DNA of 64,000 nt, taken from Acorus gramineus. Lineage: Eukaryota; Streptophyta; Magnoliopsida; Acorales; Acoraceae. Below the pieces are notes generated by a model. It was not told the origin of the DNA, searched no databases, and saw only the letters and a list, made by a program, of their open reading frames with translations. Every line of letters starts with the position of its first letter. Within the stretch, counting starts at the first letter, position 1. Made by a program: the position numbers and the translations under genes. The stretch is taken from positions 14,643,496 through 14,707,495 of the forward strand of contig CM060857.1 of the NCBI GenBank assembly GCA_030737835.1, given 5' to 3'. Below are positions 50,699 to 63,223 of the stretch, piece after piece.

Positions 50699-52745
50699 CG
50701 TTTCACCCTCGGCCGCGCTCGCTCTGTGAAGCAGCTCTTCTTGGGATGATTGATGGCTTTGAACGGGAGTGGACTCGTTGGAAGCCTTTTATAGGCGCAG
50801 GGGGTGTGGGAGTTCATTTTGACCTAATTAGGGCGATGGTTTCAAGCCGGATCAATTGGGCCGGGTGGTTGTATTTCGTACCGGAGAGCACATATTTCAA
50901 TCTACACATGTTTTAAATTTTTTAAAAATAATATATTTTATTTAATAAAGTACGCGTTTTTATAAAAAAAAATAAAACATATATTGTAATAAATTATATG
51001 AATGCATTTATAAAAAATGTTATACCGTATTAATGTGAGTATATATTTTGTTAAGTTTTTATCGATGCATAATTGCATATGGAACTATATTTGGAGCTGA
51101 AAAAAAAATGGGTGTAACAACACTCATTTCTTACCATGTTGGATTGGGGTGTGTGTGCCTGAAATCCAGCTTGAACGGGTGGCTCTATTTGCCCTGCTCA
51201 AAAATATTTGCACGCCCGACAATTTGCACATCTAATAATGCCATGTAAATATAAACATAAATTATTATAGGTTTATGATTATTTTAAGAATACATGAGTA
51301 TATCAATCAAGCACATGATTTCTTGTTTGATTGTGTTTTTAGTTATTTTCATTAGAAAACATAATAATGAAATTTTTGTTTATTTGATTGATCATGGATA
51401 AATTGTGGATAAAATATGGATAAGATATATATAAATATTTATAAAAAGTGAAAAAATTACCTATAGGTCTCCTAATTTATAAGAGTCGATAACAACTAAT
51501 TTGACAATGGTATACCAATGATTGAGTGGAATAATGCAATTCCAGAGGGAGACCTAAAATATAAAAATCAGCTTATTCTCACATATTTTATCATAGTTAT
51601 ACCCATCTGTTCCTTCTAAACAAACAATTTTTTTAAAATTTATTCTCCCATTATTTCCTCCTCCCCTCCCACAATTCTTTAACCCAAATAGCCCTTAATT
51701 TAGAAGTTCAAGTCCGAATATATTATTTTTGTTTGCACTCCCTCCCCATTTTATTTTTATTTTCCTCTCCCCAGGCATCGAGAACTTGTGATTTGTTATT
51801 TATTTTTGTTTTTCTTTTTAAAAATTTTCTTTAGAATTGTTTTGATCTGATCTGGCAAATAGAGCCACACATTATTATCCGGATCTCTGAGTGCGTCTAT
51901 TTGCACCTCTTGGTACAAGTATTTGCCTCCCAATGTATTACATTTAACAGCGCAAATTAATAATAGTTGAAAAACTATACTATTTTCTATTTTTATTAAA
52001 GGTATCCCTCCCAATATATACATTAAAATACATTTAATCAACACTTTTTTTAATGTGGGGCTAAAGTTCCTCTCAATATCACTGTTGATTACTCATCATA
52101 TATTGCAGTTAAGACTGACATGAAGATTCGGATGAGAAAATCAGATGAAGTCATTTATAGCTCACAACAGAAGCAATTATAGCAAACAAGTAAGAAAAAC
52201 ACCATCAACAGAAACATGAAATCTCATGTGAGCTTATGAATGGAGAGGCAGATTTCAAGTGTGTTCTCCTCAAAAATTCAAATGAATACTGTCAAAATGA
52301 TATATCTCTACACATCAAAGTAGTAGTTAGCAACTTAGCATGATGATCTGTTCCTGTTCAGAGATTTGAGTCAGTTACAAATTATAGATGGTCCACGAAG
52401 TTTAGCAACCTTTACTAAGGGACTGATTTGTAACCCTCATCACTTCTCATTCCTCATGAATCTAATTTTGATATATTACATGGAGGGATGAATGAAGAAA
52501 GTTTTGCTTGGGGCATCCAGGAAAGCCGCACGAATGAAGGATTCTCCAAAACACCATTTGAAGTGGAGAATAGTAAACCTCATAGTAATATCTCAAATTG
52601 ATATATTTATTATCTCACAGCGTAATCAATATATTTCTAGTTTTCTACCCATAACTTAAATTTAACAAGACCAACATTGGCATCTCACAAATTTCAAACA
52701 GATTAAAATGCATAGTTGCATTCTCAACAGAACAAAAACTACAGC
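50699..52745. other. Intergenic stretch upstream of ankyrin gene
   Basis: This lies between the ankyrin start (minus) and the stop of the export gene (minus). Positions 50900-51110 hold a worn GATACAC-family MITE. About 51260-51700 is a degenerate copy of the 63401-type MITE, with TTAAGGGCTATTTGGG at its right end read in reverse. The rest, 51700-52745, includes the 3' UTR of the export gene and nothing else I recognise. Confidence 0.5.
51260..51705. repeat. Degenerate MITE, same family as 63401-63855
   Basis: Shared blocks are GTTTGATTGTGTTTTTAGTT, GATCATGGATAAATTGTGG and ATAACAACTAATTTGACAAT, in the same orientation as the copy at 63401. The ends are worn and no duplication is clear. Confidence 0.5.
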
Positions 52746-54148
52746 TCACAAGGAGTTTAGTGTCTTCTTAAGCTTTCTGAGAACACTCCACATGACAGTG
52801 GATATAAAGAAAAGCACCACAAAGGCGATAATGGCATGTTTAAGACCAAGATTGACAAGAAGGTTTACCAAAAGACCTGCCACAACAACACCGAAGAAGT
52901 TGGCGAAGAAAGCTGGCCAGAATGGCATGTCGAGAATGGATGCTATGATGGCACCAGTCCAAGCTCCGGTCCCTGGAAAAGGCACTGCGACAAACAGCAT
53001 CAGGCCAAGCCACTGGAACTCCTCCACGGGCTTCGCCTTCTCCCTCGCCCCCTTGAAGAGCAGATCAAGGAAATGTGATGCAGAGGGACTTTTGTGGGCG
53101 AGGAAGGATGCAAATCTCTTCAGATAGAGCACAATGAAAGGAATGGGAACCATGTTCCTGGTTAACAAATGCACCACAAAAGGTATCAAATACTTTCAAT
53201 ACTTGAGAAGTTTCTCCAAATTATATAATTCTTTCAGTATGATTTATTCCCAAAGTTCTTAAAACAGAATGAAAATCAAGGTATGGAAAATGTTGATTTC
53301 GTGGTCCAACTTTGAGCTTGTGGTTTCATCGATGAGGTTTTGCTATCGAGTTTTCTCATAAAACCTCTTGAAACTGAAGAGGAGTCGTTAAGGTCATGAA
53401 GCACATCAATAATAATATAGCTGATGAAGCATATATAACAAGAATCCGTAACAAACTTCAATTAGCCAGTGTATATATATATATATATATTTTTAAAAAA
53501 AAAAAACAGTGAGGTTGCACATATGATTTTCCATTGCAAATTGCATATTTGAAAGGTTGAAAAGAAAAAACAAATGCAATACTCATATAAACCTCGGTCA
53601 AGCAAACAAACAAACATGTCTCGGGCGACCTACCCAAGAACAGACAAAGCAGTGACGCGGAGCGGGTCGAGCTGCATCCAGTACCCAACAGGGATGGCCC
53701 CGCGCAGCTCGAGCACGGGCAGCATCGCGAGAACAAACACCACCGCCTCGTCGGGCCAGCCCGAGCTCCTCAGTCCCGCCGCGACCCTCAGTCCCAGGCC
53801 CGAAGCCCTGATCGAATCAGACGCTACCCCCGCCGCAAGAGCGCTCCCGGCGCCAAACACGACGACCCAGACAACGAATAGAACCGAAGCCCATAAAAGA
53901 ACCCCAAAATCGGTCCTCTTCGCCTCGGGTTCGAGCGGATGAGGGAATCCGGAGTCGTCGCGGGGAAAGACCGAGATTTGGGTCCGTCGTTTGGGTCTGT
54001 GGGTTTGGATTTGGAGGTGGTGGCGGTGGTGGTGGAGGGATTTGAAGGGGGAGAAATGTGAGATCTTGGGGAGGGGAAGTGTTGGTGTTGTTTGAATGGT
54101 AGTGGGTGTGATTGGATTTGTTGATCTGATGAAAATGGCAGAGGCCAT
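52746..54148 (-). CDS. Plastid-targeted small multidrug export-family protein
   Basis: Two minus-strand exons, 54148-53634 and 53157-52746, join in phase (GG|G) to about 308 residues. An upstream in-frame TTG precedes the ATG at 54148; the ATG is chosen because MASAIF starts a Ser/Thr/His-rich stretch of about 65 residues typical of a chloroplast transit peptide. About five hydrophobic segments follow, at roughly 83-106, 133-157, 166-190, 215-240 and 250-300. Family motifs are MLPVLELRGAIPVGY (about 142-156) and AVPFPGTGAWTGA. This matches the small multidrug export protein family (PF06695), found in bacteria and plastids. The transported substrate is unknown. It lies about 2 kb upstream of the ankyrin gene on the same strand and is divergent from ATRX. 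Confidence 0.88.
53470..53490 (+). repeat. TA microsatellite in export-gene intron
   Basis: About ten TA units followed by a T/A-rich tract lie inside the single intron (53158-53633) of the minus-strand export gene. Confidence 0.9.
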
Positions 54149-54377
54149 TGTAGGTTTGGTGTTCAACGCATTGATGCTTTGTTTGCGAGGAGTAGTGGTG
54201 CTACCTCGCTATCCACAATGATTAAAGACAATATTTTGTTTTTGACTATTTGTTTACAAGGAGATCGGTGTCGCCACGTAATCAAAATGGGGGCCAATTC
54301 TGTGTCCGATGATGGGGTGCCACGTTGGATAGGAGACAATGGACGGCTTTGGTTTAGTCGTCAAGGGCAGGAGGGGT

Positions 54378-54818
54378 GATCGTGGTGGATTTTACATCCA
54401 TGGAAGGTCTATGGCTTGCAAGTAGTAACTTGTGCTCTCGATGGAACAAGAGTGACAAGATTAAAGTATTGTAGATCATTATCCCCATGGTGACTTGGGC
54501 GGTATGGCTTGCTCGAAATCATTTGGTATTTAGAGGAACTCCTGTATATGTAGAGAATATCTAGGAGATGGTTATGTTTTTTATTAAATCTTTGGACACC
54601 TCTTGTGTTGGTGTCAAAAAAGTGAGTTTTATTGGAGACAAACTGTGCGTGGAGGAGTAGTTTGAGTTCTTTCTGTAATACCAAGAGATACAGTAGATAT
54701 CTCTTCTACTTCTATCTTCTTGGTGAGTATTCTTGTAAGAATTTATGCTTTGGGCAACCCCTTTCTTTGAATAAAATTAAGGTATGCCTACCGTTTACTT
54801 CAAAAAAAAAAAAAAAAG
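54378..54818 (+). mobile_element. 5'-truncated L1-type LINE end
   Basis: A poly(A) tract at 54802-54817 ends the insert. GGGCAGGAGGGGT flanks it exactly (54365-54377 and 54819-54831), a 13-bp target duplication. Around 54475-54560 the plus strand encodes PMVTWAVWLARNHLVFRGT, which resembles the end of plant L1 reverse-transcriptase proteins (the W-A-x-W-x-x-R-N pattern). A 3' UTR of about 250 bases with AATAAA-like signals follows. The copy is 441 bp, heavily 5'-truncated, and its duplication is still perfect, so it is probably recent. Confidence 0.85.
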
Positions 54819-55660
54819 GGGCAGGAGGGGTTTGGATGCTCTTTTCATTGTATACTTGGTATTGATATGACAATCTCAAGTATATCAAATTAAATGCAAT
54901 CCCGTATATTTTCATCCATGATTTAATATATTTATAATCGTTTGATTTTAACTAGATGATGTGATAATCTTGTAATAAAGGTCAAGCAAAATTCAAACAT
55001 AAAAAAAAAAAAAATCAGAGGATCCACCCTAAGGGTATTCATCATGCGCCTAGGGATGTCCACTCGATTTTTTTTTATTGAATTGATTATGTGATAATAA
55101 ATCAATCGATTAATAAATAAATCGATCAATCTCGTAATCAAATACAATTTAAATTAATCAAAGAAGATATGTCATTTTATAATTTTTATGTGTTTTAAAT
55201 GTTGTCATGTTTTTATTGATTTAAATCAAATTTTTGTGTTTTGGATTAATTTATAATTTCTCTTTTTTTTTTATTACAATCGTCTATGATACAATGATTT
55301 AAGCTATATAGTCCCTTGCAAGACTGGTTTAGGTTTCAGATTTCAGATCATATCATCTCAGAATCATTATAACTCAAACTAGTGTAAGCATTAGACTCAT
55401 AGCTCGCTAACCCTACGGACAGGGTCCATAGGGTCAAAATCTGACCCAGGCCCATAGACGAGCCAACCCAATTCGACCCACCAAGAGCCAGGGCTTGATC
55501 CACGGGTTAGCCCAAACTGGGCTTATTTGGGATTTGGGATGGCATGTGAGCCTGTCCACAAGCCTGACTCGTAGGTCCCATGTGGCAGGGTAACAATGAA
55601 TGGACGCTTTCACTTCTAGATGGGTTAATTAAAGAGATGACATACAGTATCACGATTCTT

Positions 55661-55870
55661 GGATCCAGTCATATATGATATCATCAATATCGAACTGTAT
55701 AATCTATTAATCGAACTACATAACATATGAATTAAACTGCATAGAAAGTGACACTGTACACAACAATTGGATGTACAATTCAATTTATAGGCTATATAGT
55801 TCTATTAATAAGCTGTGCAGTTAGATACTAATAGTACTAATGGTATCCAAACTTGACTAGATTCGGATCC
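55661..55870. mobile_element. Palindromic MITE, copy of the 8191 family
   Basis: The ends GGATCCAGTC and (reverse complement) GGATCCGAATCTAGTC mirror each other. Inside are ATCGAACTGTATAATC and ATCGAACTACATAAC blocks and their complements, as in the copies at 8191 and 17590. Confidence 0.6.
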
Positions 55871-56071
55871 TGTCCATAACTCTTGCTAACCTGATAGACT
55901 TTGTATTTGATGAGTTCCTTGATAGTGTCCTCAATGTAGACGAGTCAATGTGAATCAATGAAGTGTAAATGGCCTGTGTAGCCACCATTTTTTGTGGAGG
56001 GGGCTTAGGGGTTCTTAAGAAAGTCTGATCATTACCATTGATATGCTATATAAAAATGGAAAAATTAATTT

Positions 56072-56537
56072 AGGGTCCTCTAAGTAATCCTATGAATTAT
56101 TTTTAGGTCCCTAAAGTATTTGAATTGATTTTTAGATCTTTAGACTCCATTGTCTATTATTTTATAGATTCTTTTGAGTAACAATAGTTAAGTCCATCAT
56201 TAAACATTTCTATTTTACCTCTATCATTTAATGATTGTGTACATTATTTACAGGTCTGAGTACATCGTTAACAGGTCTGACTATACTGTTAGTAGATTTG
56301 GGCATATTATTAAAAAAAGAGGGAGATAGTGGTAGGAGGAAGAGAGTCACCGGAGGTAGGGGGTGATGAGAGGGAGAGGCGACCGTGAGTGTAGATGGGT
56401 GAGAGAGACAAATAAAAGATGAAGATAGAGACAAAAATGGATAAAAGATAACTCTTATTGAATGGAAGGACCTATAAAGAATATCCCAATTAACTCTAAG
56501 ACCTAAAAATAATTTAGGAGTTCCCCAGAGGACCTGG
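56072..56537. mobile_element. MULE-like MITE
   Basis: Inverted ends of about 45 bp (left AGGGTCCTCTAAGTAATCC; right in reverse CCAGGTCCTCTGGGGAAC) share an inner block AATTATTTTTAGGTC. A perfect 9-bp duplication AATTAATTT flanks it (56063-56071 and 56538-56546). The interior has GTGTACA- and GTTAACAGGTCTGA-like repeats and a purine-rich arm, echoing the larger relative at 11453-12303. Confidence 0.75.
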
Positions 56538-56736
56538 AATTAATTTATCCTATAAAAATTTGATCATATATGTGGGTATATATTTGTTTTACCTTGTATG
56601 TTATAAAAATTTAATCTCAAAAGCTGACTTTTAAAAGCTGTTTTGAGCTTTAATAAGCTTCAATAATTTTAAATAAACATGTCACAACTACTTATTTTAA
56701 GATAAAAACTAAAGAACATCTCCGATTATACTCTAA

Positions 56737-57212
56737 GGCCTAGTTTGACATGGGGATAAGGGATTGGGATAAGAAAAAAATTGGGTTAAATCACTTGTTA
56801 TCCCATATGGCATTAAAAAAGAAGAGGATAAAATATGGACAACTGTCCACATTTTGAGATAAAAAATGGGGATAGTTTGTTATAGTTAAAAGGTGGAACA
56901 GATTTTGCCCCAATTTTTTATCCCTATTTTATAAAAATTGAGATAATATTTATGACTACCCTTTCTAAAAAAATGAAGAATGCGTTCCACCAAACAATAT
57001 TAATGCCTCAAAGGGTAGATTTGATATTTTTTAAAAAAATTTAAAGTTATCCCATATAATATGATCAAAATACAAGATTGAGAATAAGAACAAAAAAATT
57101 AAGGATAATAAAAAGCATTACCAAATACAAATTTGAATAAAAATAATGATTTTTTATCCCTATAAATTAAGCTAACTTATCATAAAAATTTATCCATTTA
57201 CCAAACTAGGCC
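56737..57212. mobile_element. Tourist-like MITE
   Basis: Ends GGCCTAGTTTGACATGGGG and (reverse complement) GGCCTAGTTTGGTAAATGG. TAA flanks both sides (56734-56736 and 57213-57215). It is AT-rich, 476 bp, with no coding capacity, and lies about 0.6 kb upstream of the ATRX start codon. Confidence 0.8.
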
Positions 57213-57562
57213 TAAATCTCAATGATGGTTTGTTCCAACCACCCTTCAAATCTACCTTCAAATTAGACATTTGGATTTTGACCTCCAAATATCAAATTTA
57301 AAGGTAATTTTTAATTTTATACACTAATTACTTCAACCTAATTTTATAATTTATAAATTTTAACACATTTTATTTATTTGGGACTAAAACTGATTTTTGT
57401 ACAAAACAGCTTTAATAAAGCTTTATTTCCAAAATAAGAAGTCAAACAGTTTTTAACTTTTGAAAGATGCAAATAAAAGCATCCTATATGAAATACCCAT
57501 TATACCCCTCACAGAGATTGAAGTCCAACCGACTGCCCGTGGTGGGTGGGTCACCACAGATG

Positions 57563-57794
57563 TATAAAATCCCCCGATCCGGTTTTTCTGTCCTCGAAAG
57601 AAAACCGGGCGGGGGACTTCTAAACGACTATAAAATAAAATCAATCGTCCTTCGTTAGGTCTGTTTTTTTTTATTTTTTTCGAAACCCTAGAATTCTCTG
57701 GTAAGTCCTCTGATTTTACCAATCACGGCACCTCAATTTCATGCATACTTTCAATGTCCGCCTCTGCTGAACGGTCTCTCCTCGCCTCGTACAG
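57563..57794 (+). promoter_or_regulatory. ATRX core promoter, telo-box and possible leader intron
   Basis: A TATAAA at 57563-57568 lies about 270 bases before the start codon. An AAACCCTA telo-box motif is at 57683-57690, common in leaders of plant housekeeping genes. CTCTG|GTAAGTCC at 57701 and GTACAG at 57789-57794 could bound a 94-base leader intron. None of these is proven by the sequence alone. Confidence 0.4.
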
Positions 57795-57836
57795 ATCTCG
57801 CGTTCTTTTCGTCTCCTAAGTCCGTCTTTCATTGCC

Positions 57837-60800
57837 ATGGGTGAGGTCGAAGGTGCACCGGTCTGCATTGATATGGCTCGTGATTTGGAGGAGTTGGAGA
57901 GAGATCGAAACGGAGGAGGAGGTGATGCACTTGCGTCGTCTGGCGGGGTTGTACATGGAGACGCGGGAACGGAGCTTCGCAAGGAAGGGGAAGGTGATGT
58001 GGAAATGGAAGAAGCGGGAGAGGACGCTGAAGTGGAGGATGAGGAGGGTGAAGAGGATGAAGCGGGGAGCGGTTCGGATGGTGACTCTTTCATCGATGAT
58101 GAGTCAGATGGCGAGGGACGTTCGGACGCCGAAGACAAGAATTTGGAGGTGAGTTTCTCTCAATGACCATAGTCACATAATTCGTGTAGGTAGATATTAG
58201 TAAATCATACGGATTAAGTACACAAAGCATGGAGTAATTAAACTATATTTCTGGGTGTATTCTGTCAGTGGTATGAAAAACACATGCAAAATAAGGCAGC
58301 GACAATGATTAAACTTTTCTTGGTTCGACCAGCCATTATTAGCTCTTTTGCTAGCCTGCCTAACAACACTGTATGATGTAACTTGACAGAAACTCAGAAT
58401 TTTTTTCCATACCTCCAATAGGTTTTTTTTGTTGAGAAAAGGTAGACTCTTGCTACCATGATTTACGTCCAATAGGCTTTATCCTCTTGGTTAAGATTGA
58501 TTTGGATGCCTTGCAGCGTTGCAACAGTCATTGGGCATCTGTCATTTCTTATTCATTTTAAATCTCTCTGCAGCATTGGGATCCAAATTACACCTGCCTT
58601 CCAACATTTGATATGCAATGTAGTAGAAATCAACGTACTTTGGTTTGTTTAATTAATAATTGAGCAATTTTTTTGACCACCGCCTGAAGATCCCAAGTAC
58701 TAAGCTAATGACACTAGTTGGATTTAAAAATTTGAATCAAAGTGCGAACTGAGCTTTGGTTAAGTTGGCAAGCATCTCTCATCTCCTTGAAAGAGGTCAA
58801 GGGATCAAATCCTAGAGAGCACTATTCTTAAAAAAAAAAAGAGGGCTATCAAAGTACAAATTAGTTTTCTAATATTTGTGATTGTAGCCACATTAGATGT
58901 TGGGTGATGGTGTCGTTGTGTATGTCTTTGTGTGATTGTGTGAAACTAGCATGCAAGGGTTTTCAAAATCTGTTCATGTATTACCCATCACATAGCCCCA
59001 ATGGCAATGCCAAGATTTTTGTTTGATGGCAGACTATTAGACCCCCTTTGGTAGTGGGTTAAGATTTATCATTAATTATATTGAAATGTGGGGTGGGCAT
59101 TGTATCTTTGGAATTTAATTAGTTTGTCTTCTTATCTTTTTATCTTTGGTTATTTGGTGTAATCAGTAAAAAAATTTAAAATGTCAAATTTACCTTTCAA
59201 TGAAAATGCGTAGTAATATAAAAGAGAGGAGGTCAACAAACTGAGTTTTTTATTCTCTCAAAAACAAATAATTAAAAGTAAAATAAAAGAGAGGACAGAA
59301 GTGATGAATGTTCCAATTTTTTTTAATACTTAATGGAACCGTATTTATTTATATATACTAATGGAGAAAAAATGGTAAAAATCTTAATATATCTCATTCT
59401 CTCTCATGTGGGCAGTTAAACTACCATATGAGGATAAAATGGTTTTCTGACAGAGATTATTAACCTTTATTACTAAATAGTATTTTAAATCATTTCAGTT
59501 TTGTACTACTAATACAACAATCACTGCAGCACTGGAAAAGGGACCAAAAGGAATTTCATGTAAGGAGTTCAGAAAAAAAAATAGGAAGAAAAACAACGCA
59601 AATGTAAAAAGTAGTTAGCATAATTGAATTTGATTCCCTCATAACATGGCATTTAATATTTTAAAAAAGCGATCTTACTATATTACAACATTCCTCAAAG
59701 GGGTCTCATGTTATGGAATTATTTGGATCTTCTAATTATCAGTGTTATCATAAACTAGAACAACAAACAAGAATTTTTTTTAATAAGATACATGCTTCAA
59801 AATGAAAGCAAGGGAGTTGTTTCTAACATTATCCAAAAAGATTTTATGAAACTTTTGGGTCTCGTATATTTGTGTTTGGCAGCGAAGTTCATATGAATTG
59901 GTCTGTTGGAGCACTTGTGCTGGGTAGAATAAAACCAGAGGATTTGTAGATCAATGTAATAATTTGACCGATGAGAAAAAAAGCCTTGAATCACCAACTT
60001 TGAAAGATGAGAAGACTTCTGCACCTGTACAGCAAAAGGTATGGAGTTTCGCATTTGTAGAAAGGTAGAAAAAAATGGAATATGTGAGTTAATATATGTT
60101 CTAAAGTTGAAAATATCATAAAGGGGGTCCCTCAATTACAGAATTGAAATTGGGAATTAGATCCATTTATAGGATCTATTTTCTCGGCTAGGGGGAATAG
60201 CCGAGCCAGAAAAAAAGGAAATGTATATAAATGAGTAGGAAAAAAAAGAATATTTTTAAGTTTGAACTGACTGCAATCTGTAGATAAAGAAAGACAGTGA
60301 AACACAATGAAATGTTTTATTTTTCTTTTTTTCTTTTTTGAGTTTGGCGGCTGCCCACATTAAGCCTGAACTGGCTCCACCTATTTGTATCCCCAATGTC
60401 ATGCAAAGGAATAGAGGCAGATAATAAAATTTCATTTAGACTAAGGGCAATGTACAAAGTCTCTATGGTTTTGATCACATTCAGCAATTAGTACCGCAAG
60501 TATAATACTAGCATGGATAATACTTGAAAGATTTGATAAATAAGTTTTGACTTTTCAGTGTACATTTCAAAATAAAGAACACCTAATATTCTTGGGCTCT
60601 GTGACATATGTCATATTTAAATTTCATTTAAGGTCAGGTGAGCTATATAGTCATTATCATTATCATGTAAAAACATACTGCAGGCTTTGTTGCAATTCTA
60701 TTAAATTTCGTAGTTGCTTTTTCCCCTCAGAATTTATAATTTGTGAAAAATGTAGATATGTCGAATTTGGATACCTGGTTGTTATTCTCATTTTATTTTG

Positions 60801-62720
60801 GCTTGACAATTTCTGTTGTTAGACAAACATCCAAGCGACAGTTATATGCTAATTATGTGGAATTTATTGTTTGCTGAGGTACTTGGATATGTTCTATCAT
60901 TTATTGGTAATGAATGTATTGGTTGATTAAATTTTCTGTAGGCACCCTTGACTGATGCAGAAATTGAAGAACTTATTGCGGAATTCTTGGAAGTTGAGAG
61001 TAAAGTAATACTCCTGTCATACACATTCTAATCAATCCTTTTAATCTCTTGAGATATATGGTTTTCTACCTTGTTTTTCTTCTAATTTAAATTTTTAGGC
61101 AGCCGAGGCACAAGAATCACTTGAGAAGGAGTCACTTCTTCGAGTCGAGAGTGAGGTGAGGGGGGAGTTGGCAGAAAGTCTTCATGGGGATGAGGTAAGG
61201 ATTTTCTAGGGAACTGTTTTCTTTTGATATTCTGTTATTGAGCAGATTATGCTTATAATTTGACGTCCTTGTAAATCCAACAAAACTGATGAGTCATTGC
61301 TTTCTTCTACATAGTTAGAGATCGCTGTTTCTATGGAAATGAAAACTTTCTCAGAAGAATGGCAAAGAGTCCTTAATGACTTGGAGACGGAGAGTGCCCT
61401 TCTGCTGGTGTGCTTCTGCAATTGTAATTTGTTTATATGTTCTATTGCTTGATGTACTGAGTGATCCCTGCTAAGTTGACACAAACTCTAATTGGACTTC
61501 TTTATGAGCTGTGGCACTTAAATATGGTTATATAATGCAGTGATTTTGAACTTTATAAATTTGCACACAGGAACAACTTGATGGAGCTGGCGTTGAGCTT
61601 CCAACTCTTTATAAGTGGATTGAAAGTCAGACTCCAAATGTATGTTGCACGGAAACTTGGAAGAAAAGGACACAATGGGTTGGGTCTGAGTTAACTAGTG
61701 AAATCACCAATTCGATTAAAGATGCTGAGAGTTTCCTTCAGTCTTGTCGGCCCGTGAGAAGGTACACACTGAACTTAAAGAAAGTTCTGTTGGTTTTGTA
61801 GTTTCCATGTGATTTACATGTTTGTTTTGGTTCCAGGCAACATGGTAGATTGTTGGAGGAGGGTGCTAGTGGTTTTCTTGGAAGAAAATTTTCCACCGAA
61901 GACAATAGGAATGCTGGAACAGAAAATTCTGAGAAGGATTGGCGTTTATTCAATGAGCTTATCCAATCTGAAAAATTATGTGAAAATAGTGGTGCATTTG
62001 GTACCAAACAATGGGCCTCTGTTTACATGGCCAGTACACCACGGCAGGCTGCTATCATGGGGCTCAATTTGCCTGGTATTGATGAGGTAGCAAAAGTGTT
62101 TTATTTTTAAATAACTTCTTCATAAGACTCAGAACATTACTTTTTGTCGATCCTTTTCAAGACCTTTATGATGAAGCAAATTATTAATATCCTCCTCTGA
62201 ATGGGCCATAAAATTTTGGTTTTTGGGGATATGTTAGGAACTTTTTCTCCCCCGGAGCCTTCTCTTATTCCTTTTCTTTATTTATTTTGTTTGACAACTT
62301 TTGGTTTGGAGATCCCTCATGTCCTTTTGTTTGAGGGGCAACATCTTATACTATTATTGCTCCTATCCTTTTGTTAAAAAAAAAGTCTTGCTTCCCAAAC
62401 ATCGAATGAAGAACAAGTTATCATATTCTTCTCATTGATCATGGTACAGTGACTCTTTTAAGATATTTACTTAGTGAAAGGTGAGTATGAGGTCTTAATT
62501 AATGACAAGGATACAACTGATTAGTTAATGACAAAGATCCTGCTAAGTACATAATTATTCTGCTATTAACAACATGAATTCAGTGGTGATGTTTTTTTTT
62601 GGGCAGGTGGAGGAAATCAGTGAAATTGAGAGCAACCCTAGCGATCCATTCTATGCTGATGCTATTGCAAACGAGAAAGATATAGACCTCTCAGAAGAGC
62701 AAAGGAGAAATTTCAGGAAG
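57837..62720 (+). CDS. ATRX: ATRX / CHR20-type chromatin remodeler, N-terminal part
   Basis: Seven exons are seen, joining in phase to 373 codons: 57837-58148, 60942-61004, 61099-61194, 61315-61407, 61571-61761, 61837-62086 and 62607-62720. The gene continues past the right edge. ATRX is a SNF2-type remodeler that helps deposit histone H3.3. The helicase domains lie downstream and are not in this window. The visible part is the plant ATRX N-terminus: an acidic exon 1, then LTDAEIEELIAEFLEVESKA, EEWQRVLNDLETESALLLEQ, GAGVELPTLYKWIESQ, RRQHGRLLEEGASGFL, ASVYMASTPRQAAIMGL and SDPFYADAIANEKDIDLSEE. These match my memory of Arabidopsis CHR20 nearly word for word in places. Intron 1 (2793 bases) holds a SINE. 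The donor of exon 7 is the first unit of a GT repeat. All introns are GT-AG. Confidence 0.9.
58751..58847 (+). mobile_element. tRNA-derived SINE in ATRX intron 1
   Basis: A-box-like TTTGGTTAAGTTGGCAAG (58756-58773) and B-box GGGATCAAATCC (58801-58812) precede an A-run (58830-58840). ATCAAAGTGCGAACT (58736-58750) and ATCAAAGTACAAATT (58848-58862) flank it, a 15-bp duplication with three differences. Inserted in the sense direction of the gene; an older copy. Confidence 0.75.
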
Positions 62721-62735
62721 GTGTGTGTGTGTGTG
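62721..62735 (+). repeat. GT microsatellite at ATRX exon 7 donor
   Basis: The coding end ...RNFRK (AGGAAG) is followed directly by about seven GT units, the first of which must serve as the splice donor. Any of the following GT steps could be read as a donor with different phase. Confidence 0.8.
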
Positions 62736-62953
62736 TATGATTGCCAAGCGTATTGCATATTTATTTTTGTAATCAATGCAATTGAACTCTTCCTCTCTAC
62801 ACAGAAAGAGTTATAGATGTATAAAATGAGACCTAGCACCTCTTTTTTTCTTTCTGAAATTAAGATAGACATTCTAGCACCAGATTATATATCAAACCGT
62901 AGTACAGAATGTCAAGTTGAGACCCTGCACCTCATACCCAATGAAAGACCTTT

Positions 62954-63223
62954 TTTGTTTTGAAGAATGAAGGAGCTTCATATATGTGATAATGACGCCC
63001 CCCTGAACAATATGGAGACAAGGGATCTCCTAAGAAAAAAACCAAAATAAACAAAAGGAAGAAGCTAAAAGGAAAAAAGAAACTAAAAAGGATACAAGCA
63101 ACCCTTAACGAGATACAAAGCTCGCCACCCTTCCCGAGAGCTCCCTCTAGGCTAGGAGACTTCTAATTATTCTTTTCGATGAGGGCTATATCCCAAGCAT
63201 GAATCACCTTGTGGAATGGAGGG
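62954..63223 (-). mobile_element. Truncated LINE-type insertion after ATRX exon 7
   Basis: A perfect 16-bp duplication, CCAATGAAAGACCTTT, lies at 62938-62953 and 63224-63239. A T-run at the left edge (62954-62963) marks the poly(A) tail of a minus-strand insert. The 270-bp body, read on the minus strand, has a T-rich 3'-UTR look (CTTGTATCCTTTTTAGTTTC). No reverse-transcriptase motif remains. It lies in the intron after ATRX exon 7, antisense to the gene. Confidence 0.8.

Larger units (their letters stand above)
54149..57836. other. Divergent intergenic region, export gene to ATRX
   Basis: This 3.7-kb gap separates the export gene (minus) from ATRX (plus). It holds a truncated LINE (54378-54818), a palindromic MITE (55661-55870), a MULE-like MITE (56072-56537) and a Tourist-like MITE (56737-57212). 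The proximal ATRX promoter follows from about 57500. Positions 54840-55380 are AT-rich without recognisable content. At 55400-55620 there is a GC-richer stretch with repeated GGGCTT/GACCCA phrases that I cannot assign. Confidence 0.6.

Noticed and set aside
57453-57722. Minus-strand open frame of 89 codons upstream of ATRX
   Set aside because: It overlaps the ATRX promoter, TATA box and leader; no family resemblance.
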